Counted from the stretch's first letter, positions 1-10,040 are shown. The stretch: 64,000 nucleotides of DNA from Aquibacillus halophilus (GCF_009649745.1 NZ_WJNG01000013.1:116720-180719), one strand, 5' to 3'. Numbers and translations are program-made. The notes: generated from the sequence alone by a model not told the origin.

Positions 1-88
1 TTGCACCATCATCTCCACCACATGCTACTAATAGAAAACTAAGCATTACTATGGAGAATAAAGCGAATAGAAATTTTTTGTTAAAAAT
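1..88 (-). CDS. dctP: TRAP transporter substrate-binding lipoprotein, N-terminus only
   Basis: Partial gene running off the left edge. Reading the minus strand from 88 gives a short basic start (FNKK), a hydrophobic stretch and a lipobox LLVAC followed by GG, which is a typical lipoprotein signal. It lies 79 nt downstream of dctM, so it is probably the extracytoplasmic solute-binding component of the same TRAP transporter. No ATG, GTG or TTG lies at the expected place. A G5 Shine-Dalgarno block at 97-101 is followed 8 nt later by ATT at 88, the best start I can find. The assignment rests on the signal and the neighbours; the mature protein is not visible. Confidence 0.55.
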   Translation of the reverse strand, partial: MFNKKFLFALFSIVMLSFLLVACGGDDGA

Positions 89-167
89 AATAATTACCCC
101 CTATTTTTTTACTGTACTTATATATTAAGGATCCTTGATTTAACTAAGGATCTACTTAACTAACTAA

Positions 168-1442
168 TTAATTAACTAACACTAAAGATAATTGAGGAAA
201 TGCTATTAACAATACACCAATAATAAGTAACATGATTATAAATGGTGGTGTACCTCGTATTACGTCCAGATAGGACTTGTTAAAGACCGCACTGGCGGTA
301 AATATGTCAACTCCAAATGGCGGTGTCGCTGATCCTAATGCCGCTTGGAATGTAACAATTATTCCTAAATGAATTAAATCCACTCCTGCTGCACTTGCTG
401 CAGGTACAAAAATTGGAGTTAAAATTAAAATTACTACAATAGGATCAACAAACATACATCCGATAAAGAAGAAAATACTTACCATAATCAGTACATAAAT
501 CGCACTTGGATCAGTTCCAAGCACTGCTTCTGTAATCTGTTGTGGAATTCTAGCGTAACCTAGAACCCATGTAAATACCTGGCCCCCAGCTACTAATACA
601 AATACTGCGGAGGTTACAAGCCCAGTTGATAAAGCAATTTTTGGTAAATTTTTTATAGGAATAGATCGATAAATAATAAATTCTAATATAAAAGCATAAA
701 GTACTGAAATCCCTGCTGCTTCCACTGGTGTAAATGTACCTGTGTATATCCCCCCAATAATAAGAATGGGGAAACCTAAAGGAAGTAGTGCTTTAAGAAA
801 GAACTTTAGTCTTGCGTTCCAATCTACTTTTTCAGCTAGTGGAATGTTTTTGACTTTAGCATAAAAATAACTATATGTAGCAAAGCTTAAAAACACAATA
901 ATTCCGGGGATAATACCAGCAATAAATAAATCTCCAACCGATACTCCGGAACCTGCTGCCAACGCGTAGATAATCATTCCAATACTTGGTGGAACGAGTA
1001 AAGCTACGTCACTTGAATTAATAATTAATGCAATTGCACTCGAATCATTATAGCCTGCTTTTAGAAGCCGCTGACGCATTGGTTTACCAATAGCTACTAC
1101 TGTCGCTTGTGTTGACCCTGAGATTGCACCAAACAAGGTACAAGCTGCTGAAGTTGTTACTGCATATCCACCACGCATGTGACCAACAAATGCTCCAATG
1201 AAATCTAACAATCTCTCGGATGTTTTCCCGGCCGTCATAATATCTGCAGCAAAAATAAACAATGGTACGCAAAGTAATACTGGTGATTCTATACCGGTTA
1301 ATAACTGACTCATCAGTAAATCCGGTCCTAAATTCGGGAAATATATAAGTAATATTGCAACCGGAGCTACTATGAGTGGAATCATCATCGGAAAATTAAG
1401 TAACAGTAAAACAATCATTATTGCCATCAATGTTGTTAGCAT
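168..1442 (-). CDS. dctM: TRAP transporter large permease (DctM family)
   Basis: A 424-residue, very hydrophobic membrane protein of DctM/SiaM type, which forms the transport channel of TRAP (tripartite ATP-independent periplasmic) systems using an ion gradient. Visible family features are the N-terminal run of membrane segments, the segment FGAISGSTQATVVAIG near residue 105, and the C-terminal region LGSATPPFGVDIFTAS. ATG at 1442 is preceded by an AAAGGAAA ribosome site. It follows dctQ on the same strand after 147 nt and precedes the start of dctP. The substrate (commonly C4-dicarboxylates or other organic acids) cannot be read from the sequence. Confidence 0.9.
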   Translation of the reverse strand: MLTTLMAIMIVLLLLNFPMMIPLIVAPVAILLIYFPNLGPDLLMSQLLTGIESPVLLCVPLFIFAADIMTAGKTSERLLDFIGAFVGHMRGGYAVTTSAACTLFGAISGSTQATVVAIGKPMRQRLLKAGYNDSSAIALIINSSDVALLVPPSIGMIIYALAAGSGVSVGDLFIAGIIPGIIVFLSFATYSYFYAKVKNIPLAEKVDWNARLKFFLKALLPLGFPILIIGGIYTGTFTPVEAAGISVLYAFILEFIIYRSIPIKNLPKIALSTGLVTSAVFVLVAGGQVFTWVLGYARIPQQITEAVLGTDPSAIYVLIMVSIFFFIGCMFVDPIVVILILTPIFVPAASAAGVDLIHLGIIVTFQAALGSATPPFGVDIFTASAVFNKSYLDVIRGTPPFIIMLLIIGVLLIAFPQLSLVLVN

Positions 1443-1589
1443 AATTGTTTCCTTTCTATGTATGATATTGAGGGTTTCATCTAATAATCCAAGAATAACT
1501 AAGATATCTTAGAAATTAACACCCCTTACATTCTACTAGCCCCTCATTGTTCAATTTAAAAAAATGACTGAAGGTATTTAATATTTCAA

Positions 1590-2150
1590 TTACAAGTGAA
1601 TTTCATCGGCAATTTCACGCTTATCTTTGTCGTTATAATCTTCAGCATCAATCCCAATATATACTTTTTCTTTATCCGTAATGTTGATCCACATATTTCG
1701 AATGAACTGAATTCCCCCCATGAAAAAGCCAATTGGAATAAAGATAACCATTAAATATTGCGGGACCTGTAACGCCGTCGTAACAGCTCCATTTTGGTAT
1801 TCTGAAATAACAAATACACCTGAGAAATAAGTTAGTACAAAAAGTACGATTGCTGTTAAGCCATTAATAACGATCATCATAATCTTTCTAATTTTAAACG
1901 ACCCGAAATCATAGAATGCTGACATACTAATATGTCTTCCTTTTCTTGCAGCATAAGCAATTCCCATGAACGTAGCAATAACTACCGCAAATTTGCTTAC
2001 CTCTAAATTAAAAGACAATATGCCAGAATTAAAAACTTCTCTTGCTATTACATTACCAACAGTCATGATTGAGATGAGGATAATTGCAAAACTTAGGATG
2101 AATTCTTCCAATTTCATGATTGTTTTGTCAATAAAGTTTAATATATTCAA
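1590..2150 (-). CDS. dctQ: TRAP transporter small permease (DctQ family)
   Basis: A 186-residue protein with four predicted membrane helices, the size and hydropathy of DctQ small subunits that pair with DctM. The family-like segment IAYAARKGRHISM lies in the middle loop. No ATG fits the N-terminus; the likely start is TTG at 2150, 10 nt after an AGGAGG box. The C-terminal tail is charged and cytoplasmic (EDYNDKDKREIADEI). It is the first gene of the dctQ-dctM-dctP set, an order that places the binding protein last instead of first. Confidence 0.85.
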   Translation of the reverse strand: MNILNFIDKTIMKLEEFILSFAIILISIMTVGNVIAREVFNSGILSFNLEVSKFAVVIATFMGIAYAARKGRHISMSAFYDFGSFKIRKIMMIVINGLTAIVLFVLTYFSGVFVISEYQNGAVTTALQVPQYLMVIFIPIGFFMGGIQFIRNMWINITDKEKVYIGIDAEDYNDKDKREIADEIHL

Positions 2151-2435
2151 TGAATAGTTTCCTCCTTTTTTAGGATAAAAACTGGTCTAAATTGTTCGGA
2201 TATGTATTATATTACAGATATATTTCAGTTAACTCAAACGGAGTATATACCCATTAAATGGATTTAGTCTCCAAATTTTTGAATTAACTGATAATGAGCG
2301 GCACTAAGTTATATATGGGCGCAAATGCTCTTTTTAATTACCATATGCTCAATTAATGCTTATGTTATGCTTGTATTTCACAGAATATACACTTTATTAA
2401 AGCGGTTTCATTCTTAATAGCAGACAAATGTTAGG

Positions 2436-3299
2436 TTATTTAATCAGTTCAAAATGGAAAACAGTCGAATCTCCTACTACTTGGTAGCCGATTTTTTTAT
2501 AAATGTTATTTGATGTGGGATTGTCCAGGTCCGTGTAGAGTGCACAAAATTGGTGCCCGCTGTCTAACAACTTTTCTGACAGTTTAGCCACTGCTGCTGT
2601 AGCATACCCTTTTCTTTTGAATGTATCTGGCGTATATACTCCATTTATCGTTGTCCCGTTTCTTGTTGTTCTTGATTGATTAACCATAGATACCGAAACA
2701 CCGTTAACCCTCCATAAATAAACAGAACCGTTATTAACAAATCGTTCCGCTAACTTATATGCATGTTCAGGGGGAATTACCTCATTAGCTTCTTCACCGA
2801 ACAATACTAGCCAGTTTTTGATTAATTCCTTATCATCAGGTGATGCTTTGACTAGTTGACCTGATGGATAATTAATAGAATTCACATGATCTAATTGATA
2901 AATCAGTTGCCTCATATGAACAGCTGCTTTACTCTGAGAAAGGCTTTGCCACTTGGAAGTAAAGGCCTCCACATATTCGGTTGGTCCTAAAACACCAGGT
3001 AAAACTAGACCTTGTTTAAATAAATACTGGGCTATCTCTTCTATTATAGTAGAATCTATTGAATCTATATCTGCGAGTATCAGGTTATGAGGTGGGGTCT
3101 GCAAAAAGGAATAGATTAGCGTCCCTTCATTGTCCTTAATCAAACCTAAAAATGGTGTTGCCTCGTCGGCTTTCTCTTTTTTTTCGAGAAAACGATAAAG
3201 GATCCCTAATGAAAGGTTGTTACAGGCTTCTTTTTTTAATAGTAGTGGTTCGACAATTCTTGTGTATGTTTCTATGTTCTTCGTATTTGATATATACAT
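2436..3299 (-). CDS. GNAT-family N-acetyltransferase
   Basis: A 287-residue protein whose C-terminal half carries the GNAT acetyl-CoA signature: NGVYTPDTFKRKGYATAAV (the RxxGxA pyrophosphate-binding loop) followed by LYTDLDNPTSNNIYKKIGYQ. The N-terminal half is an extra domain of the type seen in two-domain Firmicutes acetyltransferases, and no specific substrate can be given. I chose ATG at 3299, with GAGGGAGA six bases upstream, over upstream codons that overlap the ribosome site. It is a single gene, divergent from the small coiled-coil gene at 3420. Confidence 0.8.
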   Translation of the reverse strand: MYISNTKNIETYTRIVEPLLLKKEACNNLSLGILYRFLEKKEKADEATPFLGLIKDNEGTLIYSFLQTPPHNLILADIDSIDSTIIEEIAQYLFKQGLVLPGVLGPTEYVEAFTSKWQSLSQSKAAVHMRQLIYQLDHVNSINYPSGQLVKASPDDKELIKNWLVLFGEEANEVIPPEHAYKLAERFVNNGSVYLWRVNGVSVSMVNQSRTTRNGTTINGVYTPDTFKRKGYATAAVAKLSEKLLDSGHQFCALYTDLDNPTSNNIYKKIGYQVVGDSTVFHFELIK

Positions 3300-3419
3300 A
3301 TCCATTCTCCCTCGCAAAAAACATTATTAATATCTTAATGCCAACACCTTTTTTTGGCAATATTATTGAAAAATTGTTTATACTTTAGTAAATACTGCAC
3401 CAAAGGAGTGAATGATTCA

Positions 3420-3596
3420 ATGACAAAAATGGAAATACTACAAACAATTAACGAACTAAAATCCGACTATGTAAGAATCCAGTCCGATTTAGAAAAATTG
3501 GACTCGGTTGGTGGTAATACAACTAATGCTGAGAAACAATTAGAACACATAGAAAATGAGCTAGCTGAACTAAACAAACAATTAGATGAGATGTGA
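3420..3596 (+). CDS. Small coiled-coil protein (SE1832-family-like)
   Basis: A 58-residue, highly charged protein that is almost entirely predicted helix with heptad-like spacing (IQSDLEKLDSVGGN, then EKQLEHIENELAELNKQL). It resembles the short SE1832-type proteins of Bacillales, which have no known role. The assignment is from memory of the pattern. ATG at 3420 has an AAAGGAG box 11 nt upstream, slightly far. It is convergent with the antiporter gene and shares its bidirectional terminator. Confidence 0.6.
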   Translation: MTKMEILQTINELKSDYVRIQSDLEKLDSVGGNTTNAEKQLEHIENELAELNKQLDEM

Positions 3597-3601
3597 AGAA
3601 C

Positions 3602-3640
3602 AAAAAACTCGAAGATTATTTTCTGATCTTCGAGTTTTTT
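3602..3640. terminator. Bidirectional terminator
   Basis: Perfect 15-bp inverted repeat (3602-3616 with 3626-3640) with A-run and T-run ends, placed between the convergent genes ending at 3596 and 3645. Confidence 0.85.
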
Positions 3641-3644
3641 GTTG

Positions 3645-5495
3645 CTATCTGTTTGTTTCATTTCGTTGTTGTTTCAATTTAGATTGGATCTTACCAAATT
3701 CCTTGCTCGGCGGGGTGAGACTTACTACTGTATCACCTTGTTCAGCCCTAGCCGTTATATCTTCAATAAAGAATTCAATCTTCTTACTCGCCTTGACAAT
3801 AAACAGTAAGATAGCTTGGTCGTCCCTATCCTTAATATAATCATCATAGTTATACTGTTCAGTAATTGTTGTTTTTCGGAATACATAACCACCTTCAATT
3901 TTTTGAATGAGATCCTCTAATGCAACATTTTTAGCAAAAAGCACCCTTCCACCAATCGTATAGACCATCTCTTTCACATTGTCACCTGTTTCACTCTGTA
4001 TCCCTAACCGAAACACATCTTTCCGACCGAATGCCGGGATGAAAGTCGTACACACTAATGCGTTATAAGAATCATATTCTGTTGCGGAAATTAAATAATC
4101 ATAGGGTGTCATATCTAAATGGTACTCTGTTTGCTCAGACAAAATTTCGCCATGGTGAAAATTAACATCCGCACGCCTCGCAGTTGCTAGCCTTTCCCAG
4201 GAAGAGTCAGTAATAATAGTTGGTACCCTCAGCTCTTCAAAAAGTTTTGCTAGGTTCACAGAAAACTTATTACTACCAACAATTAGTACCCCCGGTTGTC
4301 CTTCTGAAGAAAGATCTAACTTTCTTGCTAACCAGCCAATCGAAAAGCCGTGGGCACAAACAGTGAAGAACACTAAAGCAAATGTTAGGGAAGTAACAAT
4401 TCTAGCATCTTCGAAACCCTCTTCCCAGAGAACTGAAGCAAAATAACCTGCCACGGTTAAGGCCACGATTCCTCGCGGCGCAATCCAACCAACGAGCACT
4501 TTCTCTTTCAAAGTTAAATCCGTTCCTATCGTTGAAACAAAAATAGATAATGGTCGTACGATAAATAACATTAACAATACGTACCCGATTATTTGAAAAT
4601 TCAAAATATCCAGCAATGTATCTCTTGTAAGTGAAGCTGTTAGCATAATAAAAATAGTCGATATTAGCAAAATCGATATATTCTCTTTAAAATGACGCAT
4701 GTCCTTAATTGAAGAAATACCCATATTAGCTAATGTAATCCCCATCGCTGTTACTGCAAGCAACCCTGTTTCATGCCTTATTTCATCTGAAATAGTGAAA
4801 CAAGCGATAACCGCAGCAAATACTGCCGGTGACTTTAAAAACTCTGGAATATATCCAGCTTCAAACATCCAGCCCGTTCCTTTTCCGAATATCAAACCTA
4901 ATAATATAGCAAAAATTGACGCTAAAAAGAATAATAGAAACGCAGTACCATCTGGTTGTTCACTTGTGAAAAATAAAATAGTTTCAAAAGCAAAAACCGC
5001 AAGTAGAGCACCAAAAGGATCTACAATGACCCCTTCCCACTTCAATATTTTTGCTGGTCTGGGTTTTAACTTTGATTGTCTTAATAAAGGGAGTATAACT
5101 GTTGGACCAGTAACTATGAAAATTGCTCCGATCACATAGGCAACAGCCCAGGACAGTCCTGCCACATAGTGTGCAGCGAATGATCCTAGTAGCCAGCTAA
5201 TAAGTGCCCCGAATGTTACAATTCTGAAAACTGGACGTCCTAGTCCTCGGACCTCTTTGAAATCCAAGCTCAAGCTTCCTTCAAATAAAATGATCGCAAC
5301 AGCCACGGAAATAATTGGTCGATATAAATCACCAAAATCTTGCTCAGGATTAATTAATCCAAAAATTGGGCCCGCAAGTAGTCCTGCTATAGACATAACT
5401 ACGATAGCTGGTAAACGAAAACGCCAGGATAGCCACTGCGACCCTATTCCAAGTATTCCGATTATCATAAATTCTAATAATACCGAATCAACCAT
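3645..5495 (-). CDS. CPA1-type Na+/H+ antiporter with C-terminal RCK-like nucleotide-binding domain
   Basis: A 616-residue protein. Residues 1-390 are a run of about 12 membrane helices of the monovalent cation:proton antiporter-1 (NhaP-like) family, with ILFEGSLSLDF near residue 70 and GPTVILPLLRQSKLK near residue 130. From about residue 395 a soluble Rossmann-like segment begins (GVLIVGSNKFSVNLAKLF), similar to TrkA-N/RCK domains that gate ion transporters by binding nucleotides, followed by a C-terminal regulatory region. The probable role is Na+ or K+ extrusion and pH homeostasis at the cell membrane. ATG at 5495 has a GGAGGG box. It is transcribed alone. Exact ion specificity is not predictable. 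Confidence 0.85.
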   Translation of the reverse strand: MVDSVLLEFMIIGILGIGSQWLSWRFRLPAIVVMSIAGLLAGPIFGLINPEQDFGDLYRPIISVAVAIILFEGSLSLDFKEVRGLGRPVFRIVTFGALISWLLGSFAAHYVAGLSWAVAYVIGAIFIVTGPTVILPLLRQSKLKPRPAKILKWEGVIVDPFGALLAVFAFETILFFTSEQPDGTAFLLFFLASIFAILLGLIFGKGTGWMFEAGYIPEFLKSPAVFAAVIACFTISDEIRHETGLLAVTAMGITLANMGISSIKDMRHFKENISILLISTIFIMLTASLTRDTLLDILNFQIIGYVLLMLFIVRPLSIFVSTIGTDLTLKEKVLVGWIAPRGIVALTVAGYFASVLWEEGFEDARIVTSLTFALVFFTVCAHGFSIGWLARKLDLSSEGQPGVLIVGSNKFSVNLAKLFEELRVPTIITDSSWERLATARRADVNFHHGEILSEQTEYHLDMTPYDYLISATEYDSYNALVCTTFIPAFGRKDVFRLGIQSETGDNVKEMVYTIGGRVLFAKNVALEDLIQKIEGGYVFRKTTITEQYNYDDYIKDRDDQAILLFIVKASKKIEFFIEDITARAEQGDTVVSLTPPSKEFGKIQSKLKQQRNETNR

Positions 5496-5645
5496 GACTT
5501 CCCTCCTTTTTTACTATTAATAAAACAACTTGCTTCTATTATTTAAATGGTTGTGAATTAATAAGAAAAAACACGAAATATATAAAGAATATAGTATAGG
5601 GACTCTCACCAGAAGTAAAACAGTTTGTTTGGTTTTCTCCGTTAA

Positions 5646-5674
5646 TTGACAAATTAGGACGGGGTTGTTAGTAT
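5646..5674 (+). promoter_or_regulatory. Sigma-A-type promoter for brnQ
   Basis: TTGACA (5646-5651), 17-nt spacer, TAGTAT (5669-5674), about 55 nt upstream of the brnQ ATG. Confidence 0.7.
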
Positions 5675-5730
5675 ATCTTTGCTTTTGAAATTACTTAACA
5701 CAAAAATAGAACCCCATTAAAGGAGTCATC

Positions 5731-7014
5731 ATGAATAAACATACGTTATTAATTGGTTTTACACTATTTGCATTATTTTTCGGAGCTGGCAATTTGATTT
5801 ATCCTCCAACACTTGGAATAGAGGCTGGCACATCTTATTGGATAGCCTTATCTGGATTTATTCTAACTGGTGTCGGCCTTCCGATTATAGCAGTGGCTGC
5901 CATTGCTCTTGTTAGTAACCATACAACTGAATTAGGCACCCAAGTACATCCAATATTCGCAATTATCTTTTCTTCTATTATCTACTTAGCAATTGGGCCC
6001 TTTTTCGGCATCCCACGCGCTGCCAATGTTGCCTATGAAATGAGTATAACTCCTTTGGTTACCGGGACATTAAATCACTCTTTGATGCTATTTTTATTTA
6101 CTTTTATCTTTTTTGTTATTGTGTATTGGTTAAGTTTAAACCCATCTAAGCTTATCGATCGGATTGGACAGTGGCTGACTCCGGCATTAGTTATTGCTAT
6201 CGCTGCCCTTAGCATTGGGAGTCTGATTGTTTTAGATTCTCCTGAACAAGCACCAGCCGAAAAATACCAAGACAGTCCATTCTTTACCGGCTTCCTAGAA
6301 GGTTACTTAACTATGGATGCAATTGCTGCTCTAGCGTTTGGTATTATTGTGATTACTGCCTTCAAGGAAGTTGGTATTACAAATAAAAAAGACATGGTTT
6401 CCTTTACTATTAAAGCTGGATTGATTGCAGGTTTGGCATTAGCACTTGTTTATGGATCGATTGGATTAATTGGAGTGAAAATGGCAGCTTATGGAACATT
6501 TGAAAATGGCGGGCAAATTCTTTCCAGTGCTGCAGAACTTACTTTTGGATACTACGGCAATATTCTATTAGGAGTAATTGTTGCCTTAGCTTGTTTGACC
6601 ACTTCGATTGGACTAACCGTAGCATGTGGACAATTTTTCACAAAAACTACCTCTATCAGTTACAAAATGGTTGTTACCATCGTCACAGTTGTTAGTTTAC
6701 TAATAGCTAACCTTGGTCTAAACCAAATAATTGCCATCTCTGTTCCGGTATTAATAGCTATTTATCCCATTGCTATTGTTTTGGTTGTCTTAACGCTTAT
6801 GAGTAAATGGATTGAAAATTATAAACGTATATATCGCTTCGCCGTTCTATTCACTGCGGTCATTAGTATTAGTGACGGACTTAACTCCTTTGGACTTAGT
6901 ATCCCTGGTATCCAGCAAGTAATGGAGAGCCTTCCACTTTATAGCATTGGTCTTGCCTGGCTTATTCCGTCCATTTTAGGCGGAGCGCTAGGATGGGTCC
7001 TAGACAAGGATTAA
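5731..7014 (+). CDS. brnQ: Branched-chain amino acid:cation symporter BrnQ
   Basis: A 427-residue integral membrane protein of the LIVCS family with 12 predicted helices. The diagnostic N-terminus is present (LFALFFGAGNLIYPPTLG), as is FFGIPRAANVAYEM near residue 95. It imports Leu, Ile and Val with Na+ or H+. ATG at 5731 is preceded by AAAGGAG. It stands alone between the antiporter and recQ, with its own promoter and a downstream hairpin. No T-box or CodY site was recognised in the leader. Confidence 0.92.
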   Translation: MNKHTLLIGFTLFALFFGAGNLIYPPTLGIEAGTSYWIALSGFILTGVGLPIIAVAAIALVSNHTTELGTQVHPIFAIIFSSIIYLAIGPFFGIPRAANVAYEMSITPLVTGTLNHSLMLFLFTFIFFVIVYWLSLNPSKLIDRIGQWLTPALVIAIAALSIGSLIVLDSPEQAPAEKYQDSPFFTGFLEGYLTMDAIAALAFGIIVITAFKEVGITNKKDMVSFTIKAGLIAGLALALVYGSIGLIGVKMAAYGTFENGGQILSSAAELTFGYYGNILLGVIVALACLTTSIGLTVACGQFFTKTTSISYKMVVTIVTVVSLLIANLGLNQIIAISVPVLIAIYPIAIVLVVLTLMSKWIENYKRIYRFAVLFTAVISISDGLNSFGLSIPGIQQVMESLPLYSIGLAWLIPSILGGALGWVLDKD

Positions 7015-7077
7015 AATATTTAAGGAAACAGAGAATCCATTCACCGATTTTATCTATTCCGTGTTACGATTCATATA

Positions 7078-7102
7078 GGCCTACTGTTTTAAACAGTAGG
7101 CC
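7078..7102 (+). terminator. Terminator after brnQ
   Basis: Stem GGCCTACTG (7078-7086) with CAGTAGGCC (7094-7102), followed by a modest T-rich stretch; lies between brnQ and recQ. Confidence 0.6.
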
Positions 7103-7135
7103 CTTTCATTAGATTAGGTTAAAGGATGAACATTG

Positions 7136-9283
7136 ATGATAAAAAAAGCAGAAAAATTTCTTAAAGAATACTACGGCTTTGATACTTTTAGACCAGGTCA
7201 ACAAGCCGTAATTGAACAACTTTTAGATAATAATAATACTTTGGCCATTATGCCAACCGGTGGAGGAAAGTCACTCTGTTACCAAATCCCCGGTCTAACC
7301 CTTGCAGGGACAGCTGTGGTTGTCTCCCCATTAATCTCCCTGATGAAGGATCAAGTTGATGCCCTTCAAGCATTAGGTATCTCGGCAACTTATATTAATA
7401 GCTCGTTGCAAGCAGATGAACAGCAATCACGAATGAATGAACTTCGTAATGGAGTTTATGATTTTGTTTATGTTGCTCCGGAACGATTTGAAGCTCCTTC
7501 TTTTATAGAAACAATCAAAACGATCCCACTATCGTTGATTGCATTTGATGAAGCTCATTGTATTTCTCAATGGGGACATGATTTTCGACCAAGTTATCGT
7601 TCAGTAGTGCCTGCGTTACAAAAAATCCCTAACCTACCCGTAGTTGTAGCGCTAACAGCAACTGCAACTGATGAGGTTATTCAGGATATTCAAAGGTTAA
7701 TTCAAGTCGAGGATAATCACGTCATTAACACTGGTTTTGCTAGAGAGAACTTAGCTTTCCACGTCATTAAGGGACGCGATAAGAAGGAATTTGTCCTTGA
7801 TTACATAAATGATAGAAAAAAAGAATCAGGGATCATTTATGCCTCAACACGAAAACAGGTCGATATGCTATATAGCTATCTTTCTAGCAAAGATCTATCA
7901 GTTGCTAAGTATCATGCTGGATTATCTGAACAAGTTCGGAAAGATAGCCAGAACGCCTTCACCCAAGAGGAAAATAACATAATGATTGCGACCAATGCTT
8001 TTGGAATGGGGATTGATAAATCTAACGTTCGCTATGTTATTCACTATGCACTACCGATGAACATCGAATCCTATTATCAAGAGGCTGGTCGTGCTGGTCG
8101 TGACGGGGAGCAAAGTGATTGTATTTTACTTTTTTCCGGACAAGATATCCAGCTTCAAAAATTTCTAATTGAGCAATCACTAATGGAAGAAGATAAAAAG
8201 ACAAAGGAATATAAGAAACTACAGGCAATGGTTAACTATTGCCATACACACAATTGTCTTCAGAATTATGTTCTGCATTATTTTAATGATTACTCGATGA
8301 AAAATGATTGTAATAATTGCGGAAACTGTCTTCACGATGATGAGCGCGAGGAAATGACAAGAGAAGCGCAAATGGTTTTATCCTGCGTTAAGCGAATGAA
8401 TCAGCGGTTTGGTGCCGGTCTTACTGCAAAAGTGTTAAAGGGTTCTAAGGATAAGAAGGTAATCGAATTTGGGTTTAATAAACTTACCACGTATGGATTG
8501 ATGTCGCATTATACAGAAAAAGAGATTACTAATTTTATTCACTTCCTAGTTGCAGAAGCTATATTATCGTCTGGCGAAGAACGGTTTCCTATCTTAAAGC
8601 TGACAAAAGAGGCAGAGGCTGTATTAAAAGGGCAGAAACAAATCTGGATGTTTACTGGCTCTGTTAAACGATCAGTGGAAACTGATTATAAAGAAGAGTT
8701 ATTTGAAGAACTACGTCAGCTTCGCAAACAAATTGCAGACCAAGAAAAGGTTCCTCCTTATGTATTATTCTCGGATGCGACATTGAAGGAAATGAGCCGA
8801 TACTTTCCGAAAACGAAAGAGGATATGCTCCAAATCAAAGGCGTAGGACTGAAAAAATATGATCAGTACGGAGAAGTATTTATTGACGCGATCAGTGAAT
8901 GGACGAGCCAGAACAGTACTGAGATAGCTACCCAAAAGGCTTCGGTTGAACAACCGCCGACTATGAGTAAGAAAGACGCGGGTGACGGACGACCAAGTCA
9001 TTTAATTAGCTACCAACTGTTTATTGATGGAGAAAGCATTGATAATATTGCTATCTCTAGAAATGTGACCGCACAGACAGTCACTAATCACTTGTTCAAA
9101 GCATTTAAAGAAGGCGAAGAGCTTGACTGGAGTTTATTCTTTAATGAGATACAGGAAAGTGAAATTTTAGAGGCAAGAGAACAGCTAGAAGAACCAAAAT
9201 TAAAGCCGCTTAAGGATGCTTTGTCCGATGACATCGATTATGTAACAATACGCGCGGTTTTAGTTAAAAATGGATTCATGTGA
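7136..9283 (+). CDS. recQ: ATP-dependent DNA helicase RecQ
   Basis: A 715-residue RecQ helicase for recombination and fork repair. In order: Walker A MPTGGGKSLCYQ near residue 40, DEAH box with the RecQ aromatic loop (DEAHCISQWGHDFRP) near 132, helicase C domain with YYQEAGRAGRDG near 310, a zinc-binding cluster (CLQNY, then CNNCGNC) near 370-400, the RQC winged helix, an HRDC domain around 515-590, and a C-terminal helix-turn-helix extension (residues 620-680) seen in many Firmicutes RecQ proteins. I prefer ATG at 7136, nine bases after AAAGGA, over the adjoining TTG at 7133. Confidence 0.94.
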   Translation: MIKKAEKFLKEYYGFDTFRPGQQAVIEQLLDNNNTLAIMPTGGGKSLCYQIPGLTLAGTAVVVSPLISLMKDQVDALQALGISATYINSSLQADEQQSRMNELRNGVYDFVYVAPERFEAPSFIETIKTIPLSLIAFDEAHCISQWGHDFRPSYRSVVPALQKIPNLPVVVALTATATDEVIQDIQRLIQVEDNHVINTGFARENLAFHVIKGRDKKEFVLDYINDRKKESGIIYASTRKQVDMLYSYLSSKDLSVAKYHAGLSEQVRKDSQNAFTQEENNIMIATNAFGMGIDKSNVRYVIHYALPMNIESYYQEAGRAGRDGEQSDCILLFSGQDIQLQKFLIEQSLMEEDKKTKEYKKLQAMVNYCHTHNCLQNYVLHYFNDYSMKNDCNNCGNCLHDDEREEMTREAQMVLSCVKRMNQRFGAGLTAKVLKGSKDKKVIEFGFNKLTTYGLMSHYTEKEITNFIHFLVAEAILSSGEERFPILKLTKEAEAVLKGQKQIWMFTGSVKRSVETDYKEELFEELRQLRKQIADQEKVPPYVLFSDATLKEMSRYFPKTKEDMLQIKGVGLKKYDQYGEVFIDAISEWTSQNSTEIATQKASVEQPPTMSKKDAGDGRPSHLISYQLFIDGESIDNIAISRNVTAQTVTNHLFKAFKEGEELDWSLFFNEIQESEILEAREQLEEPKLKPLKDALSDDIDYVTIRAVLVKNGFM

Positions 9284-9344
9284 TTTAAGTGCACGGACTG
9301 AAGTAAGCTTCTTCGGTGCTGAATTACGGGAGTTTCAGGTGAAT

Positions 9345-10040
9345 TCTCGTAATTTTTGTTACTTTTAAATTTTCGCAGTTGATATAAAATGCGACGTAGC
9401 CTAACTACTAGTTGATTTGCGCTCCGGGTAGTCGCTTTCCGCGGGCAACGCTTCAACTTCCTCGGAAGAAAACCACTTCCTTGAAAAAGGAAAACACTTT
9501 TTCTGCGTGCGGTGTTGATTCAGGAAGTTAATTCAAGTCCTGTGGGATTTTCAGCCGTCGCTTTTCCCGCTGGAGTCGACTGCTCTGCGCTTCAATCATC
9601 ATCTTATTTGAAATAATAAAGAAATGGAGATAGATAAGCTCAAAACTAGTGTAGTTTAGTACCCAAGCTTTTAAATAACTATGTTTTGAAGATCGGGAAA
9701 CTCTCTTAACATACAACTAATTATTTTTCCCTCAATATTCAGAACGCCACTACCAGTGAAAGGCAGAATACGTAGACTCCTCGAAAATACAGTTCGATTT
9801 TCTTCGTGCGATGTATTGCTATGAAGCACTCCTTGTCCTATGGGAACAGCGCGTGTCCGAAGACCCCGCAAGAAGCGTTCTTGGCTTCTGAGGAGGCTAA
9901 GGCCGTGCCCATGGAAAGCGAAGTATTCTGCCGGAACGGCATAGGAGCATTCAACTTTAATTAGTATCACAAATAGAAGATACTACGACGCAGTTTATAG
10001 ATATTATGTCAAAAACACAATCTTTTAGAAACAGTATATA
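9345..10040 (-). repeat. Composite intergenic repeat, copy 1 (R-A-B-L)
   Basis: Fills most of the 850-nt gene-free stretch after recQ. It has an R-type end at 9345-9395, module A (about 9400-9605), module B (about 9745-9960, bounded by inverted GGCAGAATAC and GTATTCTGCC) and an L-type end at about 9975-10040. Module A is interrupted near 9500 by unrelated sequence, and module B near 9780-9835 by an inserted cassette. The open frames inside are by-products of the repeat, not genes. Confidence 0.8.

Noticed and set aside
5139..5520. Plus-strand frames opposite the antiporter
   Set aside because: Antisense shadows of a membrane-protein gene, with no ribosome sites and no family resemblance.
9238..9970. 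Open frames inside repeat copy 1 and similar frames in the other copies (for example 14351-14605, 40894-41306, 51005-51310)
   Set aside because: They are different translations of the same repeat DNA in several frames, without ribosome sites or conserved protein pattern.
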